From contig NZ_CP080383.1 in NCBI RefSeq assembly GCF_019443325.1, positions 3,100,001 to 3,164,000 on the forward strand: a stretch of DNA of 64,000 bases. Reading direction: 5' to 3'. Numbering within the stretch: position 1 is the first letter of the stretch; the number at the start of each line of letters is the position of its first letter. Shown here in pieces: positions 17,007-25,822 of this stretch. The stretch is from Cryobacterium sp. PAMC25264. GTDB taxonomy: Bacteria > Actinomycetota > Actinomycetes > Actinomycetales > Microbacteriaceae. Under the pieces are notes generated by a model. It saw only the letters and a list, made by a program, of their open reading frames with translations, was not told the origin of the DNA and searched no databases. Made by a program: the position numbers and the translations under genes.

Positions 17007-17215
17007 ACGCGGGACATGCGCCGCTCCGCGGGTGGCATGCCCGTCCGGCGGTGCTGCCACGCTACGGCGCCCGGCCCGCGCAGCTACCGCGCGCCGCGTC
17101 ACGCGGGACATGCGCCGCTCCGCGGGTGGCGCGCCCAGGGCGAAGCGGCGCCTGACCCGCGCACCCACAGGGCAGCGCCTGAGCGCCGCGTCACGCGGGG
17201 GATGCGCCGATCCGA
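17007..17215. repeat. Three imperfect tandem repeats of about 92-94 bp
   Basis: ACGCGGGACATGCGCC begins units at 17007 and 17101, and a variant ACGCGGGGGATGCGCC begins a third at 17193. Units two and three are both preceded by GCGCCGCGTC. The first two share CGCTCCGCGGGTGGC, while unit interiors diverge. No frame through the repeats gives a recognisable protein. They occupy the middle of the 617-bp gene-free stretch 16916-17532; the remainder shows only GC-rich sequence without a recognisable promoter or riboswitch. Confidence 0.55.
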
Positions 17216-17532
17216 CGCTGCGACGCCCACAAGAGGGCGACCCGCGCTGGACGCCGGGTGATGGACGGGGCGTCCAGGCGGGCGGGCGACGCATCCGCCC
17301 GAAAGCGGATGGGTTTAGTCTGGTTGGGACCCCCGGTTCGATCTGACCGGTTGCGCCGGCCCGGATTTGGGCGGCAGGTCGGGGCATTGCCTCCAGTTCT
17401 CTCCCCCACCCTGTACGAGCTCCTCCGTTGGAGCCACAGCCTCTCGCCACTGCGTTGCGGTGTGGTTTTCACGGCGTCGCCGCTGTGTCGGCGCCGCCGA
17501 CGGATGCCGGGCTCCCGCCTCAGATTGGTCTC

Positions 17533-18525
17533 ATGAAGACTCGCTACCCCACCCTCGCTGCCGCCGCGGCCGTGCTGCTGCTGGCCGGCTGCGCATCCGG
17601 CTCGACCGGTGCCGCGCCCGTCGCCACCGCCTCGCCCGGAGGCCCGGGCGCTTACCCCGTGTCGTTCGACAACTGCGACACCTCGCTCACCCTCACGGCC
17701 GCGCCCGAGCGGATCGTGACAATCAAGTCCACCACCACCGAGCTGCTGCTGGCCTTGGGCCTCGGCGACCGCGTCGTGGGCTCGGCGTTCCTCGACGGCC
17801 CGCTGCCGGCGTCCCTCGCAGAAGAGGGCGCCGATCTCAACGTGATCAGCGACTTCGTTCCCGGCCAGGAGGCCGTTCTGGCGTTGAACCCTGACTTCGT
17901 CTACGGCGGCTGGGAGTCCAACTTCTCCGCCGACGGCGTGGGCGAACGCGACGCGCTCTCCGTGCTGGGCATCGGCAGCTACGTGTCGCCGGCCGCCTGC
18001 AAGGGTGATGCGATGCCCGACCCGCTCACCTTCGACACCGTGTTCGGCGAGATCGATGAGGCCGGCACGCTGTTCGGGGTTCCGGATGCCGCCGCCACGC
18101 TGGTCTCCGCCCAGGAAGCCGCGCTGGCCGCGCTCAAGCCCGCCACCGGGAAGACCACGGCGCTCTGGTACTCGAGCGGCACCGACACTCCGTATGTGGG
18201 CGCCGGCATCGGCGCTCCGCAAATGATCATGGATGCCGCGGGCCTGACCAACATCTTCGCCGACGTGCACGACACCTGGACCTCGGCCGGCTGGGAGTCC
18301 GTCGTGGCGGCGAACCCGAGCGTGATCGTGCTCGTGGACGCCACCTGGAACACCGCCGACTCCAAAATCGCTCTGCTCGAGGGCAACCCGGCCACCGCCG
18401 GACTCGACGCCGTGGTGAACCATCGCTACATCACCGTGCCGTTCGCGGCCGGCGAGGCGGGCATTCGAAACGTGGAGGCGGCCGGGTTGATCATCGACCA
18501 GCTCGCCGCGCTCGACGCACAGTAA
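17533..18525 (+). CDS. Putative F420-0 ABC transporter, substrate-binding lipoprotein
   Basis: A 330-residue lipoprotein. The signal peptide ends in lipobox LLAGC, followed by a short Ser/Thr/Ala linker. A FecB/BtuF-type periplasmic binding fold follows (AAPERIVTIKSTTTELLLALGLGDRVVG, a LNPDFVYGG strand, and VVNHRYITVPFAAGEAG near the end). Genes of this type, with their permease and ATPase, form the cassette proposed to import F420-0 in actinobacteria. The gene order and the cofD gene three positions downstream support that call over iron or B12 uptake. Start: ATG at 17533, at the beginning of the signal peptide; the in-frame extension upstream is not signal-like. Confidence 0.78.
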   Translation: MKTRYPTLAAAAAVLLLAGCASGSTGAAPVATASPGGPGAYPVSFDNCDTSLTLTAAPERIVTIKSTTTELLLALGLGDRVVGSAFLDGPLPASLAEEGADLNVISDFVPGQEAVLALNPDFVYGGWESNFSADGVGERDALSVLGIGSYVSPAACKGDAMPDPLTFDTVFGEIDEAGTLFGVPDAAATLVSAQEAALAALKPATGKTTALWYSSGTDTPYVGAGIGAPQMIMDAAGLTNIFADVHDTWTSAGWESVVAANPSVIVLVDATWNTADSKIALLEGNPATAGLDAVVNHRYITVPFAAGEAGIRNVEAAGLIIDQLAALDAQ

Positions 18526-18579
18526 GTCGCTCGAACGCATCGACCGTTCGCACCGCGGAGCAGGAATGAGGAAGCAGGG

Positions 18580-19707
18580 ATGACCGGAACGACGCACCCC
18601 CGCAGCACTCCTCCGTCACTACCCGAGCGTGCCGCACCCCGCGGGAGCCGCGATGCGGCATCCGTCACTGTGCATCGCAGCGGGCCGGGCCGGTACCTGT
18701 TCTGGCTGGTCACGGCGCTGGTGGCCCTGCTTCTCGGCTGCGCCGTTGCCGTGACGATCGGCCCGGCCGACGTGAGCCTGGCGCAGGTTGTGGGCAGCGT
18801 GGGGAGCCACCTCGGCCTGCCCGGACTGGCCGGGGGAACTCCGGTGCCGCCCTTGACCGACGCCATCGTGTGGCAGCTGCGGATGCCGCGCGTGCTCACC
18901 GCCGCCATGGTGGGCGCGGGCCTCGCGCTCAGCGGCGCGGTCATGCAGAGCGTCACCCGCAACCCGCTCGCCGACCCCTACCTGCTCGGCCTGTCCTCCG
19001 GCGCGTCGCTCGGGGCGGTCTGCGTGGTCATCCTCGGCGTGGGCTTCGCGCTGCCGGCTGCGGCTTTCGCCGGGGCCCTGATCGCCCTGTTCGCCACCCT
19101 CAACATCGCCCGCGTCGGCGGCAGCATCACCCCGGGCCGCGCCGTGCTGGCCGGGCTGGCGATCGCCCAGCTGGGCTCGGCGGGCACCTCGTTCATCATC
19201 TTCTGGGCGGCCAAAGGCGACTCCTACCGGGAGATCCTCAACTGGCTGCTCGGCTCCCTGGCCGGCAGTTCCTGGACCAGCGTGCTGATCTCCACAACCG
19301 CGCTCGTCCTCGTGGGCACGGGCATCCTGCTCGCCGCCAGCCGACTGGATGCGTTCACCTTCGGCGACACGAACGCCGCGTCGCTGGGCATCAACGTGAA
19401 CGCCACCCGCTGGGGATTCCTCGTGGCTGTCGCGCTGCTCACTGGCGCGATGGTGGCCGTGAGCGGGGCGATCGGGTTCGTGGGGCTGATCCTGCCGCAC
19501 CTGGTGCGCGGACTCAGCGGTCCGGGGCACCGACGCCTGCTGCCGCTCGTCGCGGTGGTCGGCGCGCTGTTCCTGGTGCTCGCCGATACCCTCGCCCGCA
19601 CGGTGTTCGACCCGCGGGAGCTGCCCGTGGGCATCATCACCGCGTTCATCGGGGTGCCCGTGTTCATCCTGCTGATCACGCGCAAGCGAAGCGCGGCCTG
19701 GGCATGA
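18580..19707 (+). CDS. Putative F420-0 ABC transporter, permease (FecCD family)
   Basis: A 375-residue FecCD/BtuC-family permease with about nine to ten helices. The conserved QLRMPRVLTAAMVGAGLALSG and SVTRNPLADPYLLGLSSGA segments are present, as is the late GLILPHLVR motif. The first 35 residues are a polar cytoplasmic extension. The stop overlaps the start of the ATPase gene (ATGA), so the two are translationally coupled. The substrate assignment rests on cassette context (cofD downstream), not on residues. Confidence 0.82.
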   Translation: MTGTTHPRSTPPSLPERAAPRGSRDAASVTVHRSGPGRYLFWLVTALVALLLGCAVAVTIGPADVSLAQVVGSVGSHLGLPGLAGGTPVPPLTDAIVWQLRMPRVLTAAMVGAGLALSGAVMQSVTRNPLADPYLLGLSSGASLGAVCVVILGVGFALPAAAFAGALIALFATLNIARVGGSITPGRAVLAGLAIAQLGSAGTSFIIFWAAKGDSYREILNWLLGSLAGSSWTSVLISTTALVLVGTGILLAASRLDAFTFGDTNAASLGINVNATRWGFLVAVALLTGAMVAVSGAIGFVGLILPHLVRGLSGPGHRRLLPLVAVVGALFLVLADTLARTVFDPRELPVGIITAFIGVPVFILLITRKRSAAWA

Positions 19708-20597
19708 GCGCCGAACGCGGCGTTGCCGCCGCATCCGCACCCGGAGTTGCCGCAAACACCCCTCTAAAGAGCGCTGAAGGGGCAGTTTTCCGCAACTCGG
19801 GAGCGCCGGATGACGGCGTGGTGCTCGACGGGATCTCCCTCAGTATCGAGGGCACGCGCATCCTGCACCAGATCTCGGCACGCCTGCCGTCGGGCACCGT
19901 CACCGGGCTGCTCGGGCCCAACGGCGCCGGCAAGTCGAGCCTGCTGCGCATCGTCGCCGGCATCGACCGGGCGGATGCCGGCACCGTCGCCCTCGACGGC
20001 ACCGTCGTGGGGCTGCTCCGCCGGCGGGAGGCCGCGCGGCGAATCGCCCTGCTCGAGCAGAACGTGGCACCCAGCGTGGACCTCTCGGTGCGGGAGGTCG
20101 TGCTGCTCGGACGCATCCCACACCGGAGCCGGTTGCTCGGCAGCTTCGGCGGCGAGGACGACCTCACCGTGGCGACCGAGGCGCTGGCGATGGTGGGCGC
20201 CGCCGATCTCGTCGAGCGGCGCTGGCACACGCTGAGCGGCGGCCAGCAGCAGCGGGTGCAGATCGCGCGGGCGCTGGCCCAGCGTCCGAGCCTGTTGCTG
20301 CTCGACGAACCGACCAACCACCTCGACGTGAGCGCACAGCTGTCGCTGCTGCACCAGGTGCGCGGCCTCGGTCTCACGTCGATACTCGCCCTGCACGACC
20401 TCAACCTCGCGGCCGCCTACTGCGACCGCATCGTGCTGCTGCAGGCGGGCCGGGTGGCCGCGTTCGGCACGCCCGCCGAGGTGCTGCGACCCGACATCAT
20501 CGAGGCGGTCTACGGCGTCGACTGCGACATCGTGCCGCATCCCCGCACCGGGCGCCCCGTGATCGTATTCTCCGGCCCCGCACAAACCGGTACCTGA
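19704..20597 (+). CDS. Putative F420-0 ABC transporter, ATP-binding protein
   Basis: ATPase of the FepC/BtuD type, up to 297 residues. It has Walker A GPNGAGKSS, signature LSGGQQQR, Walker B LLLLDEPTNHLD and switch histidine ALHDLNLA. The ATG at 19704 overlaps the permease stop. The first 38 residues, before the conserved domain begins at VVLDGISLSI, are largely encoded by a long palindrome (19744-19798) and are atypical. GTG codons at 19818 and 19821 would give a family-typical start with the palindrome untranslated. Which start is used is open. Confidence 0.82.
   Translation: MSAERGVAAASAPGVAANTPLKSAEGAVFRNSGAPDDGVVLDGISLSIEGTRILHQISARLPSGTVTGLLGPNGAGKSSLLRIVAGIDRADAGTVALDGTVVGLLRRREAARRIALLEQNVAPSVDLSVREVVLLGRIPHRSRLLGSFGGEDDLTVATEALAMVGAADLVERRWHTLSGGQQQRVQIARALAQRPSLLLLDEPTNHLDVSAQLSLLHQVRGLGLTSILALHDLNLAAAYCDRIVLLQAGRVAAFGTPAEVLRPDIIEAVYGVDCDIVPHPRTGRPVIVFSGPAQTGT
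19744..19798. repeat. Palindromic element inside the N-terminal coding region of the ABC ATPase
   Basis: GAGTTGCCGCAAACACCCCT at 19744-19763 pairs with AGGGGCAGTTTTCCGCAACTC (positions 19778-19798), leaving a 14-nt loop. The arms resemble the terminator-like palindrome at 49446-49495. If the ATG at 19704 is used, the element encodes about 18 residues of the protein. Confidence 0.6.
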
Positions 20598-20627
20598 CAG
20601 CCCCACGGATCTACAGAAGGAACCCCC

Positions 20628-21689
20628 ATGACCCGAGTCACAGTTCTCGCCGGCGGCGTCGGCGGCGCCCGCTTCACTCGCGGGTTGTTGCAGCACCTGG
20701 CGTCCGAGGACGCGCGAGATGCGGCGAATGTCCCCTCTGGCGGCCCGGACGGGGCACCTTCCGGCACCTCGGCGAAGGGGCAGGCCAGCGAGGTCACCGT
20801 GATCGTCAACTCCGGCGACGACATGTGGCTCGACGGGCTGCGCATCTGCCCCGACCTCGACACCGTGATGTACACGCTGGGCGGCGGCATCAGCGAGGAG
20901 CAGGGTTGGGGTCGTGCCGAGGAGTCCCGGCGCACCTCCGCCGAGATCTCCGCGTACGGCCGCGGCTGGTCGTGGTTCACGCTGGGCGACCTCGACCTGG
21001 CCACCCACATCGTGCGCACTGACCTGCTCAAGAACGGCGCCACGCTCAGCGCCGCCACCGAGTTCCTCTGCCGCCGCTGGCAGCCCGGCGCCCGGCTGCT
21101 GCCGATGAGCGACCAGTTCGTGGAGACCCACGTGCGCCTGGCCGAGGACGCCGATGAGCACCGAGTCGGCGACCTCATCCACTTCGAGGAGTGGTGGGTG
21201 CGTTACCGCGCGGGGAAGTCCGTCACCGAGTTCGTGCAGGTGGGTCTGGCCGACGCCGTCGCGGCGCCCGGCGTGCTCGAGGCCATCCGTGACGCCGACG
21301 TGGTGATCCTGCCGCCGTCGAACCCCGTCGTGTCGGTGGGCACCATCCTCGCGATTCCGGGCATCCGGGATGCACTGCGCGCCACCTCGGCCCGCGTGGT
21401 GGGCATCTCGCCCATCATCGCCGGCTCCGCGGTGCGCGGCATGGCCGACGCCTGCCTGAGCACGATCGGCGTGGAGACGTCGGCGCTCGCGGTGGGGCTG
21501 CACTACGGCTCCCGGCAGGGCGACGGGGTGCTCGACGCCTGGCTGGTCGACGAGACGGATGCCGCGGCCGTGCCCGCGCTCGAGGCCGCCGGCATCCGCT
21601 CGGCCGCGGTGCCGCTCTGGATGACGGATGTGGCCGCCACCGCTCAGATCGCGGCCGAGGCCCTGCGCAGCGAAGTGGCGACCCGATGA
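20628..21689 (+). CDS. cofD: 2-phospho-L-lactate / phosphoenolpyruvate transferase (CofD/FbiA)
   Basis: A 353-residue enzyme of F420 biosynthesis. GGVGGARF at residues 9-16 forms the nucleotide-binding start, and NSGDDMWLDGLRICPDLDTV with YTLGG is the family signature. It transfers the phospholactyl or enolpyruvyl-phosphate group from the GDP/GPP carrier made by CofC/FbiD to the deazaflavin Fo, giving (dehydro-)F420-0. A low-conservation Gly/Ser/Ala loop at residues 30-55 interrupts the first beta-strand region; FbiA proteins vary here. A ribosome site AGAAGGA precedes the ATG. It lies 30 bp after the putative F420-0 importer, and its stop overlaps the next start (ATGA). Confidence 0.92.
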   Translation: MTRVTVLAGGVGGARFTRGLLQHLASEDARDAANVPSGGPDGAPSGTSAKGQASEVTVIVNSGDDMWLDGLRICPDLDTVMYTLGGGISEEQGWGRAEESRRTSAEISAYGRGWSWFTLGDLDLATHIVRTDLLKNGATLSAATEFLCRRWQPGARLLPMSDQFVETHVRLAEDADEHRVGDLIHFEEWWVRYRAGKSVTEFVQVGLADAVAAPGVLEAIRDADVVILPPSNPVVSVGTILAIPGIRDALRATSARVVGISPIIAGSAVRGMADACLSTIGVETSALAVGLHYGSRQGDGVLDAWLVDETDAAAVPALEAAGIRSAAVPLWMTDVAATAQIAAEALRSEVATR

Positions 21690-22171
21690 CCGGTCCGCTC
21701 GACCCGCCGGTTGGCACCGGTGGGGACCACGCGGCACCCGACGCGCTTCCGGTCGCCGAGTTCGCGTTCCCGGGCCCGCTCCGGGACCGGCTCGTTGCGG
21801 CGATTCTGGACGGCTCGAAGACCTCGACCACGTCCACGCTGGTGGAATACGGCATCGAGGACGAGCCGCTGCCCGAGCTCGGGGCCCGCCAGGTGCTGAT
21901 CGACTCCGCCGGGCAGCCGGTGGCGATCATCGAGACGACGGCGGTGCAGGTGGTGCGGCTGGCCGACGTCGACGTGCGCCATGCCCGCGACGAGGGCGAG
22001 GGCCACGACTCGGTGGCCGGTTGGCGCGCCGCCCACGAGGCCTTCCGGACCAGCCCCGACATGCGCGGCTATCTGAACGACCCCACCTTCAGCGTCACCG
22101 ATGACACCCCGGTGGTGCTCGAGCGGCTGCGCGTGGTGGAACTCCTGCCCGGCGAACAGCCGCGCGCCTGA
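21686..22171 (+). CDS. ASCH-domain protein
   Basis: A 161-residue protein. The ASCH fold, a beta-barrel related to PUA domains, spans about residues 25-150. Features are LRDRLVAAILDGSKTSTTS, the GARQVLIDSAGQPVAIIETT strand and the late DTPVVLERLRVV strand. ASCH domains bind RNA or nucleotides; the role here is unknown. The start overlaps the cofD stop, so it belongs to the same transcript, but nothing ties it mechanistically to F420. Confidence 0.75.
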   Translation: MTGPLDPPVGTGGDHAAPDALPVAEFAFPGPLRDRLVAAILDGSKTSTTSTLVEYGIEDEPLPELGARQVLIDSAGQPVAIIETTAVQVVRLADVDVRHARDEGEGHDSVAGWRAAHEAFRTSPDMRGYLNDPTFSVTDDTPVVLERLRVVELLPGEQPRA

Positions 22172-22324
22172 CCTCGCGGCCGAGCGGCCGGCCAACTGGC
22201 CAACTGGCCGACGCCCCGTCGGCCGGTCGCTCGGGCACTCCCCCGCACCCGCTGCCTGCGCTACTCTCGCCTACGTCGCACAGCCCCGCGGTCGCCCGAC
22301 CGCACCCGAGCGAAGGGCAGCCGC

Positions 22325-23278
22325 ATGCCAGCAACGTCCCCGCTTCCGCGCATCCACGGCATCTGGCCCGGCGGAATGCCGTATCTCTCCGTCGGGTCGG
22401 GCACCCCGCTGCTCTTCTTGCCTGGCCTCACCCCCAATCACGAGCCACCCACCGGCGCCGACCGCCGATTCCAGACCCGGATGCTGCTGCCCTTCGCCGC
22501 CACCCGCCGGGTGTGGTGGGTCAACCGGCGGCCCGGCCTCGACCCCGACGCCACCATGGCCGACATCGCGGCGGACTACGCGCTCGCCATGCGGCAGCGC
22601 TTCGACGGACGCGTCGACGTGATGGGGCAGTCCACCGGCGGAAGCGTGGCGCTGCAGCTCGCGGCGGATCATCCGGACCTGGTGAAGCGCCTCGTGATCG
22701 TGTCGGCCGCGCACCAGCTGGGCATCGAGGGCCGCGACACCGCGATGAGGGTCGCCGATGACGTGCTCGACGGCCGGCCGCGCACCGCCTACGCCGAACT
22801 CATGCGGATGCTCGGGTCGGGCGCTGGGTCACAGCGGATGCTTTCCGGCATCGGCTGGCTGCTCGGCAAGAACTACTTCGCCCACGCCAGCGCGGACCTG
22901 ATGACCACCATCCGGGCCGAGGACGGCTTCGAGCTGCGCAGCCGGTTGGGTGACATCACCGCCCCCACCCTCGTGGTGGGCGGGGAACGGGATGCGTTCT
23001 ACTCGCCCGAGCTGTTCCGGCAGACGGCGGCGGGGATCCCCCGCGGCCGGCTCGTCCTCTACCCGGACCGAGGGCACCTCGCCACGACGAGCGACCCACG
23101 GTTCGTCTCCGACGTGCTCTCCTTCCTCGACCCGCCCGACGAGCCAGCCGACGACCCTACGGGCACGCCGACCGCCGAGCGTCCCCACGATGCACCCGCC
23201 GGGCCGTCCGACGGCAGACCCGACCAGCCGAGCGCCTCGGCCCGACCGCGCTCCGATCACGATGACCTGGCGCGCTGA
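22325..23278 (+). CDS. Alpha/beta hydrolase
   Basis: A 317-residue alpha/beta hydrolase. The nucleophile elbow is GQSTGGS (Ser about 103), the acid is likely in GGERDAFY and the catalytic His in DRGHLAT. After the catalytic domain (ending near SFLDPPDE) there is a 55-residue Pro/Asp/Arg-rich disordered tail. The substrate cannot be read from sequence. Its 3' end overlaps the next gene by 17 bp. The 153-bp gap upstream holds several GC-rich inverted repeats around 22180-22250. Confidence 0.78.
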   Translation: MPATSPLPRIHGIWPGGMPYLSVGSGTPLLFLPGLTPNHEPPTGADRRFQTRMLLPFAATRRVWWVNRRPGLDPDATMADIAADYALAMRQRFDGRVDVMGQSTGGSVALQLAADHPDLVKRLVIVSAAHQLGIEGRDTAMRVADDVLDGRPRTAYAELMRMLGSGAGSQRMLSGIGWLLGKNYFAHASADLMTTIRAEDGFELRSRLGDITAPTLVVGGERDAFYSPELFRQTAAGIPRGRLVLYPDRGHLATTSDPRFVSDVLSFLDPPDEPADDPTGTPTAERPHDAPAGPSDGRPDQPSASARPRSDHDDLAR

Positions 23279-24032
23279 CCGCTCACCGCCCACGGCCGCG
23301 GAGGCCGCGACGGCGTGGCATGCCGCCTGGCATCCGCTCTACCGGGTGGGCGGCGTGGCCGCCCTGCTCTTCGTGCTGCTGTTGTTGAGCGCGCTGGTGC
23401 TCGACGTGCTGGCGCCGCCGCCGGTGGCCGGCACCGTCGACACGCTGCAGTTCATCGCCGACCACAAGGCCGTGTACATCGCCCAGCAGGTGCTCTGGAT
23501 AGGGCCCGGCTACCTGATGGTGTTGGTCTTCGTTGCCCTCGGGGTGGCGCTGGCGCCGGTGGGCCGCAGTTGGGCCCTGCTCGCCGGGCTGCTCGGTGCG
23601 CTGCCGTGGGCGCTGTCACTGGCGATCCCCGTCTCCACCCGGGGGTCGCTGATTCTGGTGACCCTGAGCGACCGGTTTGTGGCGGCAGCGTCGAGCGAGC
23701 GACCCGCCATCGTGGCGGCGGCCGAGGCCGTGGTCGCGGAGAACAACACCCTGACGCTGACCGGCCCGCTCTCGGCCATCGGCCTAGTCGTGGGCGCGCT
23801 GGCGATGACCCGGGGCGTGTTCCCCGCGATCCTGGGCTGGCTCGGCGTCGCCGCCGGCGTGCTGGGGGTGGCCGCGGAGCTGCTGCGCTTCGTCGTGCCC
23901 GATCTGTACCTGGGCGCACTGCTGCAGTGGGTCTGGGTCGTGTGGACGGGGCTCGTTCTCCTCCGTCTCGGCCGGCCGCACCCCACAACCGCCCCGGCCC
24001 CACCTCGATCCAAGGCAGGGCAGGGCAGCTGA
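23262..24032 (+). CDS. Polytopic membrane protein, DUF4386-like
   Basis: A 256-residue protein with about six membrane helices. The first follows YRVGGVAALLFVLLLLSALVL, an arrangement seen in DUF4386-type proteins. The central loop VAENNTLTLTGPLSAIG and the C-terminal helices fit that family loosely. The start is uncertain: ATG at 23262 overlaps the hydrolase gene, and later starts are possible. No function is known. The call is by topology and weak similarity only. Confidence 0.55.
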   Translation: MTWRADRSPPTAAEAATAWHAAWHPLYRVGGVAALLFVLLLLSALVLDVLAPPPVAGTVDTLQFIADHKAVYIAQQVLWIGPGYLMVLVFVALGVALAPVGRSWALLAGLLGALPWALSLAIPVSTRGSLILVTLSDRFVAAASSERPAIVAAAEAVVAENNTLTLTGPLSAIGLVVGALAMTRGVFPAILGWLGVAAGVLGVAAELLRFVVPDLYLGALLQWVWVVWTGLVLLRLGRPHPTTAPAPPRSKAGQGS

Positions 24033-24138
24033 GTCAGCGGCGTCATTGCCGCCACTACTGTGACGCACAACCGGGCATATTCGTCACGACCCGGCCGGAA
24101 ATACGTCCATGCGCCGAGGGCCCGGGTCGCTACAGTGA

Positions 24139-24858
24139 GTGGCACGCACCTCCCTCGACGAAGTGAGCACAGTGCCAGAAACCCGCGACGCGGCCCGGCC
24201 GGCACCGCCAGTCCGCGTATTCCTGCCGATCCTCGCGGTCGGTGTGATCCACCTGGGCGCCATCCTGCTCTCGCTCGACGGCGTCGTGGAGTGGACGAAG
24301 CCGCTACTCATGCCGGCGCTGGCAATCGGGCTGCTCTGGGCCGCGCCACAGCGTCGCGCGCCCGCGATTTTGCTCGGCATGCTCGCCCTTACCTTCTCCT
24401 GGCTGGGCGACATCACCCTGCGGTGGTTCGTGATCGGGCTGGCCTGCTTCCTGCTGGCGCACATCGTCTACCTGGTGCTCTTCGTCACCCGGCTGGCCGT
24501 GCAGCGGATGCGCTGGTGGGCCCTCGTCTACGCCGTCTGGCTCGTCGTGCTGCTCACGCTTCTCGCTCCCCACACTGGCTCGCTGCTGATTCCGGTGATG
24601 GCCTACGGCACCGTGCTCTGCGCCATGGCCGCGGTCGCCTCCCGGTGCAACCGCTGGGTCGCGGCCGGCGGCGCCCTGTTCGTGGCCTCCGACTCGATCC
24701 TGGCGCTGAACAAGTTCCTGCCGGAGTTCAACCTGCCCCTGGCGGACTTCCTCATCATGGTCACCTATCTCGCGGCACAGACCCTGATCGTGTGGGGCAT
24801 CCTGCGGCACGAGCAGAGTCGGGTGGCGACGCCGGTGGCCATTTCCACGGCCGGGTGA
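24139..24858 (+). CDS. YhhN-family lysoplasmalogenase-like membrane protein
   Basis: Up to 239 residues with seven to eight membrane helices. The YhhN/TMEM86 pattern is visible: KPLLMPALAIGLLW, LTFSWLGDITL with a membrane-embedded Asp, and FVASDSILALNKF with a second Asp. Family members with proven activity hydrolyse the vinyl-ether bond of lysoplasmalogens. The bacterial role is uncertain. The start could be the GTG at 24139 or GTGs at 24163/24172; the first 25 residues are polar and poorly conserved either way. Confidence 0.75.
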   Translation: MARTSLDEVSTVPETRDAARPAPPVRVFLPILAVGVIHLGAILLSLDGVVEWTKPLLMPALAIGLLWAAPQRRAPAILLGMLALTFSWLGDITLRWFVIGLACFLLAHIVYLVLFVTRLAVQRMRWWALVYAVWLVVLLTLLAPHTGSLLIPVMAYGTVLCAMAAVASRCNRWVAAGGALFVASDSILALNKFLPEFNLPLADFLIMVTYLAAQTLIVWGILRHEQSRVATPVAISTAG

Positions 24859-25069
24859 CGGACGCCCCGGGCGCCTGAATTCCGACCGGCCTCGGGCTCA
24901 CGGCGAGGTCGCCCGCGATGTGGCACGGCAGGGAGTCCGCCGGGCGACGGCCGAGATGTCATTCCCGGGGATGACCTGCAGGGCACCAAGGGTGGACGCC
25001 GTTTCGCGAGGGATTTTCTAGCCTCGACGTAACGCATCCCGCGCATCGCCACCCGATCGAATCGACCCC

Positions 25070-25756
25070 ATGGACCTGCTCACCGACTTTCTGCTCGCCG
25101 CGGTGAGCTCGCCCTGGGTCTACCTCGTGGTGTTCGCCGTGGTCGTGATCGACGGGTTCTTCCCCCCAGTGCCCAGTGAGAGCATCGTCGTGGTCGCTGC
25201 CGCGCTCGGTGTGAGCGCGGGCACGCCCAACCCCGTGGTGATCGTGGTGCTGGCGGCCGTGGGCGCCGCCGTCGGGGACAACATCGCCTACTGGCTCGGT
25301 CGGCGGATCGGTATCGATCGGTTCCGATGGATGCGCGGCCGCCGCACCGCCGCAGCACTCGACCGGGCGGGCCGCGGCCTCGCTCTCCGGCCGGCCAGTC
25401 TGCTCCTCGTGGCCCGGTACATCCCGGTGGGCCGGGTGGCCGTGAACATGACGGCCGGCGCCACCGGCCTGCCGCACCGACGATTCTGGCCGCTCACGGT
25501 GCTGGCCGGAGCCTGTTGGGCGGTGTACTCGGTGCTCATCGGGATCCTGGCCGGTAACGCGTTCCGCGACCAGCCCATGCTCGGTGCCGCTATCGGCGTG
25601 GTGCTCGCCCTCTGCCTCGGCGTGCTGGTCGACCGGGTCGCAGCAGCGATCGCCCGCCGCCGCCGCCGCCGGGCCCCGGCACCCGCACATCCTGCCGCGG
25701 AGGCCGCGCAGGCTGCCCTCCCGAGCCGCTCAGAATCCTCGCGAACTGTGAGCTAA
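25070..25756 (+). CDS. DedA-family membrane protein
   Basis: A 228-residue DedA/SNARE-associated protein. The amphipathic start and [18 protein letters not shown] re-entrant motif, [17 protein letters not shown], and the family [19 protein letters not shown] motif are all present. The family contains lipid scramblases and flippases acting at the cytoplasmic membrane. The C-terminus after the last helix is an Arg run followed by an Ala/Pro tail. The last codons form the left arm of a long palindrome. Confidence 0.88.
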   Translation: MDLLTDFLLAAVSSPWVYLVVFAVVVIDGFFPPVPSESIVVVAAALGVSAGTPNPVVIVVLAAVGAAVGDNIAYWLGRRIGIDRFRWMRGRRTAAALDRAGRGLALRPASLLLVARYIPVGRVAVNMTAGATGLPHRRFWPLTVLAGACWAVYSVLIGILAGNAFRDQPMLGAAIGVVLALCLGVLVDRVAAAIARRRRRRAPAPAHPAAEAAQAALPSRSESSRTVS

Positions 25757-25803
25757 GCCCCACTTTCGCGCGTTTTTTGGGGCTTAAGTCTCAGTTCGCG
25801 AGG
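25737..25803. terminator. Long bipartite palindrome between convergent dedA-like and moaA genes
   Basis: CCTCGCGAACTG at 25737-25748 pairs with CAGTTCGCGAGG at 25792-25803, and CTAAGCCCC pairs with GGGGCTTA inside. The loop contains a TTTTTT run. It lies between two converging genes and fits a bidirectional terminator. Its left arm includes the last codons and stop of the DedA gene. Confidence 0.65.
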
Positions 25804-25822
25804 GTGACAGGCGGGCCGATGC

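Noticed and set aside
17300..17360. tRNA-like T-loop GGTTCGATC near 17336
   Set aside because: No matching acceptor, D or anticodon stems can be formed around it; the flanking bases do not pair as a T-stem.
17210..17532. Possible cobalamin or other riboswitch before the FecB/BtuF-like gene
   Set aside because: The conserved riboswitch boxes were not found, and cofD linkage argues against a B12 transporter.
20715..20795. Possible palindromic insertion in cofD (CCCCT...AGGGG around residues 30-55)
   Set aside because: Only short arms pair, and FbiA proteins naturally vary in this loop; not enough to call an inserted element.
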